From: Bacteroidota bacterium
GTDB lineage: Bacteria > Bacteroidota > Bacteroidia > Chitinophagales > Chitinophagaceae
DNA length: 64,000 nt
Reading direction: 5' to 3'
NCBI GenBank assembly: GCA_018266555.1
Contig: JAFEAF010000006.1
Location: 99,088-163,087, forward strand
Under the pieces are notes generated by a model that made no database searches, was not told where the DNA came from, and saw only the letters and a program-made list of their open reading frames with translations. Shown piece after piece: positions 55,738 through 64,000 of the stretch (position 1 is the stretch's first letter; every line of letters starts with the position of its first letter). The position numbers were made by a program, and so were the translations under genes.

Positions 55738-56499
55738 TCACTCCTCTCGAAGCGAATGACCTGTCAGATTAATAAACACATCTTCGAGGTTGGCCTTCTT
55801 CATTTCCTTCACTCTTTCAAATCCGGTAGCCACTAAATTATCAATAAGTTTATCGGGCGTATTCAGTGCTGCAATTTTTCCTGAATCAATGATTGCAACA
55901 CGATCGCAAAGATATTCTGCTTCATCCATGTAGTGTGTGGTGATGATAATGGTAGTTCCTTTTTCACGAATCTTTAATATCAACTCCCACAGGCTTCTTC
56001 TTGCCTGCGGGTCAAGGCCTGTGGTAGGTTCATCCAGAAAAATAATTCTGGGCTGATTAATTAAAGTAGTTGCGACAGAAAATCTTTGTTTCTGCCCGCC
56101 ACTCATTTCTTTGAATTTTGCTTTGGCTTTTTCCTTCAGGTTCACACTTTCCAGCAATCCCATCGGGTTCACCTCCCGGTTGTATAATCCCGCAAATAAT
56201 TCAATCAACTCCACAAGATTCAACCCGGGATAATAACCGCTTGTTTGTAACTGTACGCCTATAATCCTTTTTATTTCATTCGGTTGTTTATCCAAATCGT
56301 AACCATCTACATTCACTTCACCGCTGGTTTTAGGTCTTAAAGTTTCAATTATCTCGAGTGTAGTTGATTTACCGGCGCCATTCGGACCGAGCAGGCCGAA
56401 TATTTCACCTTCATATACATCAAAGCTGATTCCCTTTACTGCTTCAAAATTTCCGTAGTTCTTCACCAGGTTCTTTATTGAAATAATAGTTTTTGCCAT
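55738..56499 (-). CDS. ABC transporter ATP-binding protein
   Basis: 253 residues. Walker A GPNGAGKS, signature MSGGQKQRFSVA, Walker B RIIFLDEP and switch His in IIITTHYMDE are all intact. The DrrA-like C-terminal tail suggests an export-type partner with a separate permease. No membrane partner is encoded on either side (fbp upstream, DinB downstream), so the permease lies elsewhere. Confidence 0.92.
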   Translation of the reverse strand: MAKTIISIKNLVKNYGNFEAVKGISFDVYEGEIFGLLGPNGAGKSTTLEIIETLRPKTSGEVNVDGYDLDKQPNEIKRIIGVQLQTSGYYPGLNLVELIELFAGLYNREVNPMGLLESVNLKEKAKAKFKEMSGGQKQRFSVATTLINQPRIIFLDEPTTGLDPQARRSLWELILKIREKGTTIIITTHYMDEAEYLCDRVAIIDSGKIAALNTPDKLIDNLVATGFERVKEMKKANLEDVFINLTGHSLREE

Positions 56500-56580
56500 T
56501 GCATAAAATTAGGTTATAAAGATACTCCCATTTTCATTTTTTAATAGCCTTGGACTGTTTACTTACTATTAAAAATAAAA

Positions 56581-57585
56581 TCATAAGTAGCTTTCCAATT
56601 CTTCCATCATCATCCTGCTGCCAACAAAAAATGGCGTACGCTGATGCAATTCTGTCGGCTGAATATCCAAAATTCTTTCTTTTCCATCGGTAGCTTTTCC
56701 ACCTGCTACTTCTATAATAAATGCAAATGGATTGCACTCATACAATAGGCGAAGTTTTCCTTTGGGTTTATCCGTGGTACCTGGATACATGAATATACCT
56801 CCTTTAATCAGATTGCGATGCACATCCGATACCATGCTGCCAATATATCGCTGTGTGTAAGGGCCACCATCTCCTTTTGTTTTTGTCTGGCAGGCTGTGA
56901 TATACTTTTTTATTTTTTCATCGTATTGAAAATAATTTCCATGATTCACTGAATAGATTTTCCCTTTTTCAGGGCATTTGATGCTTGGATGGCTCAATGT
57001 AAATTCTCCGATAGAAGGATCCAATGTAAACCCATTCACCCCTCTCCTGGTAGCATACACCAGCATAGTGGATGATCCGTAAACAATATAACCCGCAGCC
57101 ACCTGGTTTCTGCCTCTTTGTAAGAAATCGGAACGGTCGCATGGTTTTCCTGTTGCAGTGACACGACGGTACACGGCAAAGATAGTCCCGATAGATACAT
57201 TCACATCTATATTGCTGCTGCCATCCAGCGGATCTATCATCACCACATACTTTGAATTGTTGCTGATCTCATCGTCGAATACAACAATATCATCCAGCTC
57301 TTCGCTGCCCAGTCCTGCACAGGAGATGCCGTGGCGCAGTACTCCGAGAAACTGGTTGTTGGCATATACATCCAATTTCTTTACGTCTTCACCTTGCACG
57401 TTTATGGTTCCGGCATCACCTAAAATATCCACCAATCCTGCTTTGTTCACTTCCAAGTTCACTCGTTTGGCAGCAAGCCCGATATCACGCAGGAGCCTGC
57501 TTAATTCACCGGTGGCTTTTGGAAAATCACGGAGTTGCTGAATAGTGAATTCATCCAGTGTAAGAATTTTTCTGTTGAAGTCCAT
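56581..57585 (-). CDS. fbp: Fructose-1,6-bisphosphatase class 1
   Basis: 334 residues. The metal/substrate motif is [19 protein letters not shown] (start DPLDGSSN), the C-terminal active site is [16 protein letters not shown] with [10 protein letters not shown]. It removes the 1-phosphate in gluconeogenesis. An in-frame -7 box is present upstream. The following ABC gene is 81 bp away on the same strand. Confidence 0.96.
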   Translation of the reverse strand: MDFNRKILTLDEFTIQQLRDFPKATGELSRLLRDIGLAAKRVNLEVNKAGLVDILGDAGTINVQGEDVKKLDVYANNQFLGVLRHGISCAGLGSEELDDIVVFDDEISNNSKYVVMIDPLDGSSNIDVNVSIGTIFAVYRRVTATGKPCDRSDFLQRGRNQVAAGYIVYGSSTMLVYATRRGVNGFTLDPSIGEFTLSHPSIKCPEKGKIYSVNHGNYFQYDEKIKKYITACQTKTKGDGGPYTQRYIGSMVSDVHRNLIKGGIFMYPGTTDKPKGKLRLLYECNPFAFIIEVAGGKATDGKERILDIQPTELHQRTPFFVGSRMMMEELESYL

Positions 57586-57604
57586 ATAGCAAAGAAATTG
57601 TTGA

Positions 57605-57612
57605 CAAAAATA
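57605..57612 (-). promoter_or_regulatory. -7 box of fbp
   Basis: TATTTTTG on the minus strand, exact match, 19 bp before the fbp ATG. Confidence 0.6.
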
Positions 57613-57830
57613 AGGGGAAAAAAACTGAAGCTTCGCCAGGGATTGTTTACCTGCTTTTTTAATTTAGCCGTTTCGGATTTTTATTACATCGCTTAAATGA
57701 TAAATTCATGAAACGAGGCAGCTTATTTTCGTGGTATGCAACTTATATGCTGTCCACATTTTGTATCCACATAGATAAAAATATCATTCCGGAGATACCG
57801 CTTTCTCAATCCAGCTATAGCAGCTTGCCT

Positions 57831-57838
57831 TATCTTTG
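57831..57838 (+). promoter_or_regulatory. -7 box of mdh
   Basis: TATCTTTG, exact match, 40 bp before the mdh ATG. The rest of the 293-bp fbp-mdh gap shows nothing else convincing. Confidence 0.6.
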
Positions 57839-57878
57839 CAGGTGAAACTATTCATTCACTTTTTAAAATTTTTTATAC

Positions 57879-58808
57879 ATGAAAGTAACTGTCGTAGGTG
57901 CGGGAGCAGTAGGAGCCACCGTTGCCGATAATATTGCCCGCAAAGAATTGTGTACAGAATTGGTTTTGCTTGATATCAAAGAAGGTCTTGCCGAAGGTAA
58001 AGCACAGGATATGATGCAGACTGCCGCCCTTCTTGGCTTTGATACAAGAATAACCGGCTCTACCAATGATTATTCAAAAACTGCAGGAAGCCATGTTGTA
58101 GTAATCACTTCCGGCATACCCCGCAAGCCGGGAATGACCCGTGAAGAACTGATAGGCACTAATGCGGGAATTGTAAAAAATGTTTGCGATAATATTTTAA
58201 AGAATTCTCCTGATGCCATCATTATTGTAATCAGCAACCCTATGGATACTATGACTTACCTGGCGCTGTCATCTACAGGTCTTTCTAAAAACAGGATTAT
58301 TGGCATGGGTGGTGCTTTGGATAGTTCCCGATTTAAATATCAATTGAGCCGGGGATTGAATTGCAATCCTTCAGATCTGAATGCAATTGTTATAGGAGGA
58401 CACGGCGATACTACTATGATCCCATTGATTCGCTTTGCAACCTGGAATAGTGTTCCGGTTACAAAGTTTTTAACTGCAGAACAGCAACAACAAATTGTGA
58501 ATGACACCATGGTAGGCGGCGCTACTCTTACCAAACTCATCGGAACTTCTGCCTGGTATGCACCGGGTGCTTCCGGAGCCGCATTGGTAGAGGCAATTGT
58601 AAGGGATGAAAAGAAATTATTCTCCTGTTGCGTGTCATTGAATGGTGAATACGGGCAAAAAGATATTTGCCTTGGCGTACCTGTAATAATTGGTAAGAAT
58701 GGCTGGGAAAAAATTGTTGATTTTGGGTTGAGTGCTGACGAACAGGCCGCTTTTAATAAAAGCGCCGATGCAGTGAGAAATATGAATAATGTGCTGAAGT
58801 CATTATAA
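57879..58808 (+). CDS. mdh: Malate dehydrogenase (LDH-like type)
   Basis: 309 residues. NAD motif VVGAGAVGATVADNIA, substrate Arg in ITSGIPRKPGMTREEL, catalytic His in VIGGHGDTTMIPL and ISNPMDTMTYLA are as expected. It interconverts malate and oxaloacetate in the TCA cycle, complementing sdhCAB in the same window. Single gene closed by a strong terminator. Confidence 0.96.
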   Translation: MKVTVVGAGAVGATVADNIARKELCTELVLLDIKEGLAEGKAQDMMQTAALLGFDTRITGSTNDYSKTAGSHVVVITSGIPRKPGMTREELIGTNAGIVKNVCDNILKNSPDAIIIVISNPMDTMTYLALSSTGLSKNRIIGMGGALDSSRFKYQLSRGLNCNPSDLNAIVIGGHGDTTMIPLIRFATWNSVPVTKFLTAEQQQQIVNDTMVGGATLTKLIGTSAWYAPGASGAALVEAIVRDEKKLFSCCVSLNGEYGQKDICLGVPVIIGKNGWEKIVDFGLSADEQAAFNKSADAVRNMNNVLKSL

Positions 58809-58835
58809 ATAACAAACCCTATGTCTTAAAGAAAG

Positions 58836-58859
58836 CCTTCCAGCATTGGAAGGTTTTTT
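58836..58859. terminator. Terminator between mdh and the dipeptidase gene
   Basis: Stem CCTTCCA (58836-58842) / TGGAAGG (58847-58853), GCAT loop, then TTTTTT on the plus strand; the minus strand is preceded by AAAG, giving a weaker U-run for the convergent gene. Confidence 0.88.
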
Positions 58860-60033
58860 ATTTGAAATTAGCTTTCATCACCCGTAATACATTACCTCCA
58901 AGAATTTTTTTGATGGATTTTTTTGAATACCCTCTTTTGATCAACTCCTCTGTGATCAACGGGTATTTTGTCACATCATCCAGTCCAACAGGAACAGAGG
59001 AAACACCATCGAAATCAGATCCAATACCGACATAGTCATCTCCAACCAGTTTTACTATGTAATCAATATGATCTACCAGTTTTGATATGCTGGGGCGATA
59101 AGGCTCCAGCTCTGCTGAAAAATATTGCCTCCAAATTTCATTCATTTTTGCTGCATCATAAAACTGCTTCAGTGAATCTTTGATTTGCTTACCACGGGTA
59201 CCTTCTAACTCATCCATTTTTTTAGCAAAATTGCTGTCCAGAAAACCAGAATAGAAATTAATACAGATCACCCCCCCATTCTTTGCAACCGCTCTTATCT
59301 GGCCATCTTTCACATTCCTGAAAACCGGGCAAATATTCCAGACTGAACTATGTGAGAGCAAAACTGGTTTTGTTGTAGTTGCAATGGCATCATAAAAAGT
59401 TTGCTCGCCGGTATGTGAAAGATCAACAATCACACCTAATTCATTCATCCGCCTTACCACTTGTCTTCCAAAATCAGTAAGCCCCTTGTGCTGCAAACTA
59501 TCGGCATGCAATGTTTCATCCATAGCACTTGTAGCCCAACTGTTGCTGTTGTTCCATGTCAATGTCATATACCGCATTCCTCTTTTATAAAGGCTGTCTA
59601 ATTTATTCATGTCCCCTTCTATCATGTGCCCGCCTTCTACCCCGATTAACGCTACAAATTTTTTCTGGCGAATCCCTGCTATTACATCATGAAAAGTATA
59701 ACCGGGAACTATACGCCCCGGGTTTCTTAAAATTAAAAATTCCAAAGAATCAATTTCCTGATTGGCATCTTTAAAAAACCCCTCTTTATTCCTTGGTGTA
59801 TCGCCTGTCCATACAGAAAAGAATTGAACATCCACCCCACCCTCTTTCCAACGATCGAGATCACTCTGGCCTGTATTGATACGATGAGAAATATCATTGC
59901 CTTCCAGAACAGAAGAAGAAAGAACATCATTGTGCGTATCAATCAAAACTGCCTTAAAATGGATTTTCGGTCTTGATTGTGCAAAAATATATACTGAAAT
60001 AAAAAGCAGAATAAATAAAATGAAGTAACGCAT
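58858..60033 (-). CDS. Membrane dipeptidase (renal dipeptidase, M19)
   Basis: 391 residues from the ATG at 60033, which begins the signal peptide MRYFILFILLFISVYIFAQ; the frame is open further upstream. The di-zinc site includes IDTHNDVLSS, GVEGGHMIEG, VDLSHTGEQTF, LLSHSSVWN and GIGSDFDGV. It cleaves dipeptides, including those with D-residues or dehydro bonds, in the periplasm. Confidence 0.93.
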   Translation of the reverse strand: MRYFILFILLFISVYIFAQSRPKIHFKAVLIDTHNDVLSSSVLEGNDISHRINTGQSDLDRWKEGGVDVQFFSVWTGDTPRNKEGFFKDANQEIDSLEFLILRNPGRIVPGYTFHDVIAGIRQKKFVALIGVEGGHMIEGDMNKLDSLYKRGMRYMTLTWNNSNSWATSAMDETLHADSLQHKGLTDFGRQVVRRMNELGVIVDLSHTGEQTFYDAIATTTKPVLLSHSSVWNICPVFRNVKDGQIRAVAKNGGVICINFYSGFLDSNFAKKMDELEGTRGKQIKDSLKQFYDAAKMNEIWRQYFSAELEPYRPSISKLVDHIDYIVKLVGDDYVGIGSDFDGVSSVPVGLDDVTKYPLITEELIKRGYSKKSIKKILGGNVLRVMKANFK

Positions 60034-60195
60034 GAAATTAAATTTATCCATGAAACTACAAAAAATGAGCGTATCCTTCAATTTGGAAAATAACCTGATT
60101 GTCTTTTCTAAAATATATGTACTAAAAATACTTTACATGTAATACGGCAAGAGAAGTATCATAATAACATTTATTTTCGCTGCAAATTTGATGAC

Positions 60196-61002
60196 ATGAA
60201 AGAGTTGATTATGGAAGCCTGGGCAAACCGGGAGCTTTTAAAAGAAGATAAATACAGTAATACAGTGGAAGCTGTGATAGAAGAAATTGAAAAAGGAAGG
60301 CTTCGGGTAGCCTCACCGGAACCAAATGGCTGGCAGGTGAATGAGTGGATCAAACAATCTATCCTGTTGTATTTTGCTACCCGGCCTATGCAAACCTGGA
60401 ACCTGGAACCATTTGAGTTTTACGATAAAATGCCTCTAAAAAAAAATTATAAAGACCTTGGTGTTCGTGCAGTGCCGCATGCCGTAGCTAGGTATGGCGC
60501 TTATATTGCCCGCAATGTAGTTCTGATGCCCTCCTATGTGAATATTGGGGCCTATGTGGATGAAGGAACAATGGTTGATACTTGGGCCACTGTGGGAAGT
60601 TGTGCTCAAATTGGTAAAGGGGTTCATTTGAGTGGTGGTGTTGGTATCGGCGGCGTATTGGAGCCCCTTCAGGCAAGTCCTGTGATCGTGGAAGATGGTT
60701 GCTTTATTGGTAGTCGCTGCATTATTGTTGAAGGTGTGATCGTTGAAAAAGAAGCCGTGTTAGGCGCTAATGTTGTGCTGACAAAAAGCACAAAAATAAT
60801 TGATGTAAGCGGCAGCGAACCGAAAGAATATAAAGGAAGAATTCCTGCACGCAGTGTGGTAATCCCCGGAAGTTTTACAAAAAAATTTCCGGCAGGTGAA
60901 TATAATGTAGGATGTGCTTTAATAATAGGACAGCGAAAACCAAGCACGGACTTAAAGACAAGCCTGAATGATGCCCTCCGGGATTTTAATGTTTCTGTAT
61001 AA
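60196..61002 (+). CDS. dapD: 2,3,4,5-tetrahydropyridine-2,6-dicarboxylate N-succinyltransferase
   Basis: 268 residues. An N-terminal helical domain is followed by left-handed beta-helix hexapeptide repeats (VNIGAYVDEGTMVDTWATVGSCAQIG begins VNIGAYVDEG) and the loop GGVGIGGVLEPLQASPVIVED. It succinylates tetrahydrodipicolinate in the lysine/diaminopimelate pathway, which starts from the same aspartate branch as thrA. Followed by an intrinsic terminator. Confidence 0.96.
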   Translation: MKELIMEAWANRELLKEDKYSNTVEAVIEEIEKGRLRVASPEPNGWQVNEWIKQSILLYFATRPMQTWNLEPFEFYDKMPLKKNYKDLGVRAVPHAVARYGAYIARNVVLMPSYVNIGAYVDEGTMVDTWATVGSCAQIGKGVHLSGGVGIGGVLEPLQASPVIVEDGCFIGSRCIIVEGVIVEKEAVLGANVVLTKSTKIIDVSGSEPKEYKGRIPARSVVIPGSFTKKFPAGEYNVGCALIIGQRKPSTDLKTSLNDALRDFNVSV

Positions 61003-61009
61003 TAAAAAG

Positions 61010-61030
61010 GCCCCGTAACAGGGGCTTTTT
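61010..61030 (+). terminator. Terminator after dapD
   Basis: GCCCC / GGGGC with loop GTAACA and TTTTT tail, directly after the stop; an A-tract on the left extends the stem past a bulged G. Confidence 0.85.
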
Positions 61031-61042
61031 AGTGGCAAAGAC

Positions 61043-61975
61043 ATGACTAAGAAAACTTCATATAGACTTTCCCTGGCGGGCTTCATAATCACATTAGCCG
61101 GAGCCATCTTGTTTTCAACAAAAGCCATCATCGTAAAAATTGCTTTTGCGAAGACCTCAATTGATGCATTGACATTACTTACCCTGCGAATGCTTTTCTC
61201 GTTCCCTTTTTACATCATTGCAGCCTGGATAAGCAGTACTGATAACAAACATAACAAGTTCTCAAAAAAACAGTGGATACACATTATACTACTCGGCTTA
61301 TTCGGATATTATTTAAGCAGCCTTTTTGATTTTGTTGGCCTGCAGTATATATCAGCTGGGCTCGAACGCCTGATCCTTTTCCTCTATCCGACTTTTACCT
61401 TGCTGATCAATTTCTTTTTATTCAAACAAAAGGTTACCCGTATCCAGCAATGGGCATTAGTTTTAACTTATGCGGGTATCGCATTAGCCTATTACGGGGA
61501 ATTGAATATTGATACCGGCAATAAAAACTTTTTCTTTGGCAGTTTTCTTATTTTCTTATGTGCTATCACCTACGCCATCTATATTGTCGGGGGTGGCCGT
61601 GTAATACCACAGGTAGGTGTAACAAAATTTACTTCTTATGCAATGCTGGCTTCAACAACAGGTGTGTTTATCCACTTTGTCCTTGCCGGTAATTTTACCA
61701 GGCTTGAAAACGCTACAACCTATTGGGGATATGGCATCTCACTGGCAATAATAGCCACAGTAATCCCCACTTTCCTGATCTCGATTGGTATGAAAAAAAT
61801 TGGATCAAACAATGTCGCTATCATTTCGGGCATCGGGCCTGTATCTACTATACTTCAGGCATATTATATTTTAGGAGAAAAAATTTTTACAGAACAAATT
61901 ATAGGTACATTACTGGTTGTTACAGGGGTTTTGTTAATTGGCTGGAATGCCGGTAAAAATTTGGAACAAACCTGA
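61043..61975 (+). CDS. EamA-family transporter, second copy
   Basis: 310 residues, ten helices in two EamA repeats (about 10-150 and 165-305). LITLAGAILFSTKAIIVKIAFAKT-type opening (ITLAGAILFSTKAIIVK) and IGPVSTILQAYYILGEKIF near the end fit the family. It is not closely alike to the EamA protein at 51.2 kb by eye. The substrate is unknown. Confidence 0.85.
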   Translation: MTKKTSYRLSLAGFIITLAGAILFSTKAIIVKIAFAKTSIDALTLLTLRMLFSFPFYIIAAWISSTDNKHNKFSKKQWIHIILLGLFGYYLSSLFDFVGLQYISAGLERLILFLYPTFTLLINFFLFKQKVTRIQQWALVLTYAGIALAYYGELNIDTGNKNFFFGSFLIFLCAITYAIYIVGGGRVIPQVGVTKFTSYAMLASTTGVFIHFVLAGNFTRLENATTYWGYGISLAIIATVIPTFLISIGMKKIGSNNVAIISGIGPVSTILQAYYILGEKIFTEQIIGTLLVVTGVLLIGWNAGKNLEQT

Positions 61976-61992
61976 TTCCTAAATTATATTTG
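61960..61992 (+). promoter_or_regulatory. Promoter of tRNA-Leu
   Basis: TTTG (61960-61963), 21-bp spacer and TATATTTG (61985-61992) match both the -33 and -7 boxes of the Bacteroidota housekeeping sigma factor. The tRNA begins 27 bp later. Confidence 0.75.
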
Positions 61993-62018
61993 CCATCCCG
62001 AAAAATTGGTTTTTAAAT

Positions 62019-62102
62019 GCCCGGGTGGCGAAATTGGTAGACGCACTGTCTTCAGGTGGCAGCATCCGAAAGGTTGTGCTGGTTCGAATCCAGTCCCGGG
62101 CA
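62019..62102 (+). tRNA. tRNA-Leu (CAG)
   Basis: Acceptor stem GCCCGGG (62019-62025) / CCCGGGC (62095-62101), discriminator A at 62102, long variable arm, anticodon loop TTCAGGT with CAG at 62053-62055, and T-loop GGTTCGAATCC. The CCA end is not encoded. Long variable arm and anticodon both say Leu. Confidence 0.97.
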
Positions 62103-62173
62103 CAAGAAAAACTGCATTGTATATCCTGAATAGTAATTCCAGTTATAATTCACTAAACCAGGAACGGTTAAGA

Positions 62174-63370
62174 TTACTGTTCAAACAGGCAAAAGCTTCC
62201 CCCCACCCATTCTTTATCTTTGTTATACCTCACTCCAATCATTTTTCCTTTGCTGATGCGGGCAAGATTATTTGCAGCAACCGGCCTTGCAGCGCTATCT
62301 TTCCAAAAATAAAATATTCGCAGTTCCGCCTTGGCAGGTATGTCCGGCGTTTCAATTACGTCAGCATATTTCACTTTGCGTTGCAAAATCCAGTTTTCGG
62401 GATCTTTTACTTTTTCAATATCTTCTTTTGAAACATCTATGACTACACCTTGCCCGGCAAAAGAAAACAATGGTTTCAAAACATAGTTATCCAGATCAGA
62501 AGGAATTTGTTTGACTTCATTCAGGAAAAATGTTTTGGGAACATAAGGATGGTGAATGAATGGCAAAGTGTATTTGCTGATGCGGTAAAACCAGTTGGGA
62601 TGGGCAATCCAGGTTACATCAAGATCTTCAAACAGGATTTTTCCTTTTTCCTGCACATCGGGGCTTTGATGCATCAGGTCGTCAAAGATGAGGCGGTTGT
62701 AGATTCGTCTTATTTCGATTTTTGTTCCCTTGTTAATATAAAACAATTTTCTCCCTTCTTTAATCAGCTTCGTTAGGCAAACGGGCTGTATGCCGAGAAA
62801 ATCCCGGGTACAAAAAAAATCCACTCTTGTTTTTTGTTTTTCAGGAAATATTTCCAGCAGGATCACATGCTCGGGTTTTTCATGGGCAACAATGATATCT
62901 TTAAGCAAATGTATGTAGCTGTCTTTATGATAGCCATTCAGATACTTGGAAAATCCATGAGGCGTATAAAAATGTTTTCGATGAATATCCGGCAACATGG
63001 CTTCATATGCAAACAAACTGGCGAATCCCTGCATTTCTACTAATTGTGGCTCATATTCCCCTTCTTCATTTATACAAATACCAAAATCAAAACAAATAAA
63101 ATGCGAATGTTCATTTTCATTGGGCACAATCAGGTTTTTAGGGATTGATTTTTCTGTTAATTTCTTAAATTTTTCGTCAGCAATAATGTCAACAATATTT
63201 TCACAGGCGCTAAGAATTTTTTCTGTAAAATTCCTGGGAATAAAAATGGGAGTTTCTGCCACCCGGAATTCAATTGCGCCGGGATGCACATTATTTAACT
63301 CTTGCAGGAATGCCTGGTATTTTTGCTGTGTGAATGACTCGTTGTATTTTTTCCTGATAGCGGGTATCAT
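62174..63370 (-). CDS. ATP-grasp-like protein of unknown function
   Basis: 398 residues, no signal or membrane segments. The C-terminal half has features of an ATP-grasp ligase: YVLKPLFSFAGQGVVIDV resembles the lysine and glycine-rich ATP loop, WILQRKV and ELRIFYFW suggest the later strands with acidic metal ligands. The N-terminal half (FDFGICINEEGEYEPQLVEMQG) recalls glutathionylspermidine-synthase-like ligases, which have E and D there. It follows a glutamine amidotransferase gene on the same strand after 130 bp, hinting at a joint amide- or peptide-forming step. Assignment is tentative. Confidence 0.6.
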   Translation of the reverse strand: MIPAIRKKYNESFTQQKYQAFLQELNNVHPGAIEFRVAETPIFIPRNFTEKILSACENIVDIIADEKFKKLTEKSIPKNLIVPNENEHSHFICFDFGICINEEGEYEPQLVEMQGFASLFAYEAMLPDIHRKHFYTPHGFSKYLNGYHKDSYIHLLKDIIVAHEKPEHVILLEIFPEKQKTRVDFFCTRDFLGIQPVCLTKLIKEGRKLFYINKGTKIEIRRIYNRLIFDDLMHQSPDVQEKGKILFEDLDVTWIAHPNWFYRISKYTLPFIHHPYVPKTFFLNEVKQIPSDLDNYVLKPLFSFAGQGVVIDVSKEDIEKVKDPENWILQRKVKYADVIETPDIPAKAELRIFYFWKDSAARPVAANNLARISKGKMIGVRYNKDKEWVGGSFCLFEQ

Positions 63371-63500
63371 GTAATTAATGTAGTTATTTTGATAGAAAGA
63401 TAATGAAAAGATAGAAGTGAAATGCGGTTTAACAGGAAAAGAAATTTTTAAAGGAAATAAACAAATTCTTTAAAAGGCCAGAATGAGTATTAGAATATTC

Positions 63501-64000
63501 TTACGCCGGCACAGCAAATAAATGTTCTACAGCCTCATTGAGAAAGTTGGGCAATACATGCGAATAGGTCCACATGATTTTTTCAGGATCGCTAAGTTGC
63601 CTCAGCATATTATGCCATTTTTCTTCTCCGTAATTTTCAATAACAGATTTTCTTTTTTCATCGCTTTGCAAACGGATGCTCATACCAATGGCATCGGCTT
63701 CAGGATGAAATTGAGTGCCAATCATGTAATCATTGAAACGTATTCCCATCATAGCTCTTTCATACGGAACATGCGGACGTTCCTTTTCGATGCAAAGGAT
63801 TTTTCCGCCCATAGATTTTAATACTTCATGATTGGGTTGTACCACCTGGAACTCCCGGCTGTCTACTGCATAGAAAGGATCTCTTAAACCTCCAAATACA
63901 GGTTCATTACGTCCAGCCTCCAGCATATGAACCGGGAATACACCAAAAGCTTCTGATCTTCTTTTGCAAACCATCCCGGTATTAAAATACCGGCTTGCTA
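63501..64000 (-). CDS. Class I glutamine amidotransferase domain protein, 5' end outside window
   Basis: The frame is open to the right edge; about 166 C-terminal residues are present. GVFPVHML, MGIRFNDYMIGTQFHPEAD (catalytic His and Glu of the Cys-His-Glu triad, in QFHPEA) and the terminal helices fit type 1 glutamine amidotransferases; the nucleophilic Cys should lie just beyond the window. It releases ammonia from glutamine for a partner enzyme; the neighbouring ATP-grasp-like gene is a candidate partner. Confidence 0.8.
   Translation of the reverse strand, partial: ASRYFNTGMVCKRRSEAFGVFPVHMLEAGRNEPVFGGLRDPFYAVDSREFQVVQPNHEVLKSMGGKILCIEKERPHVPYERAMMGIRFNDYMIGTQFHPEADAIGMSIRLQSDEKRKSVIENYGEEKWHNMLRQLSDPEKIMWTYSHVLPNFLNEAVEHLFAVPA

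Noticed and set aside
57708..57845. 45-codon frame in the fbp-mdh gap
   Set aside because: It runs over the exact -7 box of mdh and has no family-like sequence or ribosome site.
62006..62431. Open frame of 141 codons on the plus strand over the tRNA
   Set aside because: Its first part is simply the translated tRNA-Leu and the rest runs antisense through the ATP-grasp-like gene; no protein-like features.
1..64000. CRISPR arrays, prophage, toxin-antitoxin or restriction systems
   Set aside because: No regularly spaced repeats and no genes with recognisable defence, phage or toxin features were found.

Overview
The window reads as a Bacteroidota chromosome, most likely Chitinophagaceae; the family is an inference, the phylum is well supported. 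Support comes from a SusC/SusD pair, a five-helix type B succinate dehydrogenase, SpmA-SpmB fused in one chain, DUF4294 and Pr6Pr proteins, bacillithiol genes, and many starts preceded at short distance by the Bacteroidota -7 box TAnnTTTG. Genes are dense on both strands. I see no prophage, intact insertion sequence, CRISPR array or rRNA. This is mostly a housekeeping region; the unusual material lies in intergenic regulation and a few accessory proteins.

Layout. 1-3.5 kb: end of a susCD operon. 3.6-10 kb: SpmA/SpmB-like protein, YchF ATPase carrying a small palindromic insertion, and a 1159-residue outer-membrane protein. 10-13.8 kb: sdhCAB operon (minus strand). 13.9-19.5 kb: conserved hypothetical and thrABC (minus strand), preceded by a probable Thr/Ile leader peptide. 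19.5-21.2 kb: amino-sugar / peptidoglycan recycling pair murQ and a BadF-type kinase. 21.3-26.1 kb: S41 protease, an ECF sigma / anti-sigma operon divergent from a small DUF6249 membrane protein, and a cystathionine beta-synthase. 26.1-26.8 kb: 700 bp without genes, rich in inverted repeats. 26.8-36.6 kb: class I aldolase, VOC protein, acyltransferase-like membrane protein, MtfA peptidase, Pr6Pr protein, amidase, a decayed lipoprotein gene, SdiA-regulated protein and a LytS/LytTR two-component pair. 36.8-42.4 kb: intradiol-dioxygenase/redoxin fusion lipoprotein, S9 peptidase, YggS and acyl-CoA dehydrogenase. 42.6-52.2 kb: ccmEF, DUF4294, bshB1, desaturase, ureohydrolase, radical SAM and an EamA transporter. 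52.4-64 kb: TonB-like protein, folC, Nudix, BstA-like DinB protein, lone ABC ATPase, fbp, mdh, dipeptidase, dapD, a second EamA protein, tRNA-Leu(CAG), an ATP-grasp-like protein and a glutamine amidotransferase cut by the window end.

The genes cover central carbon metabolism (sdh, mdh, fbp, fructose-bisphosphate aldolase), Asp-family amino acids (thrABC, dapD), sulfur and thiol metabolism (cbs, bshB1, BstA-like) and cytochrome c maturation. The clearest regulatory discovery is three copies of TGTAACC-N17-GTC in the divergent region between the ECF sigma gene and DUF6249, which look like the sigma factor's own promoters. Other points worth following: the thr leader ORF, 10-bp direct repeats with a 20-bp period ahead of the acyltransferase-like gene, a terminator whose U-tract doubles as the folC -7 box, two structured inverted-repeat blocks at 26.3-26.7 kb, the dioxygenase-redoxin fusion, and the ATP-grasp-like / amidotransferase pair at the right edge.
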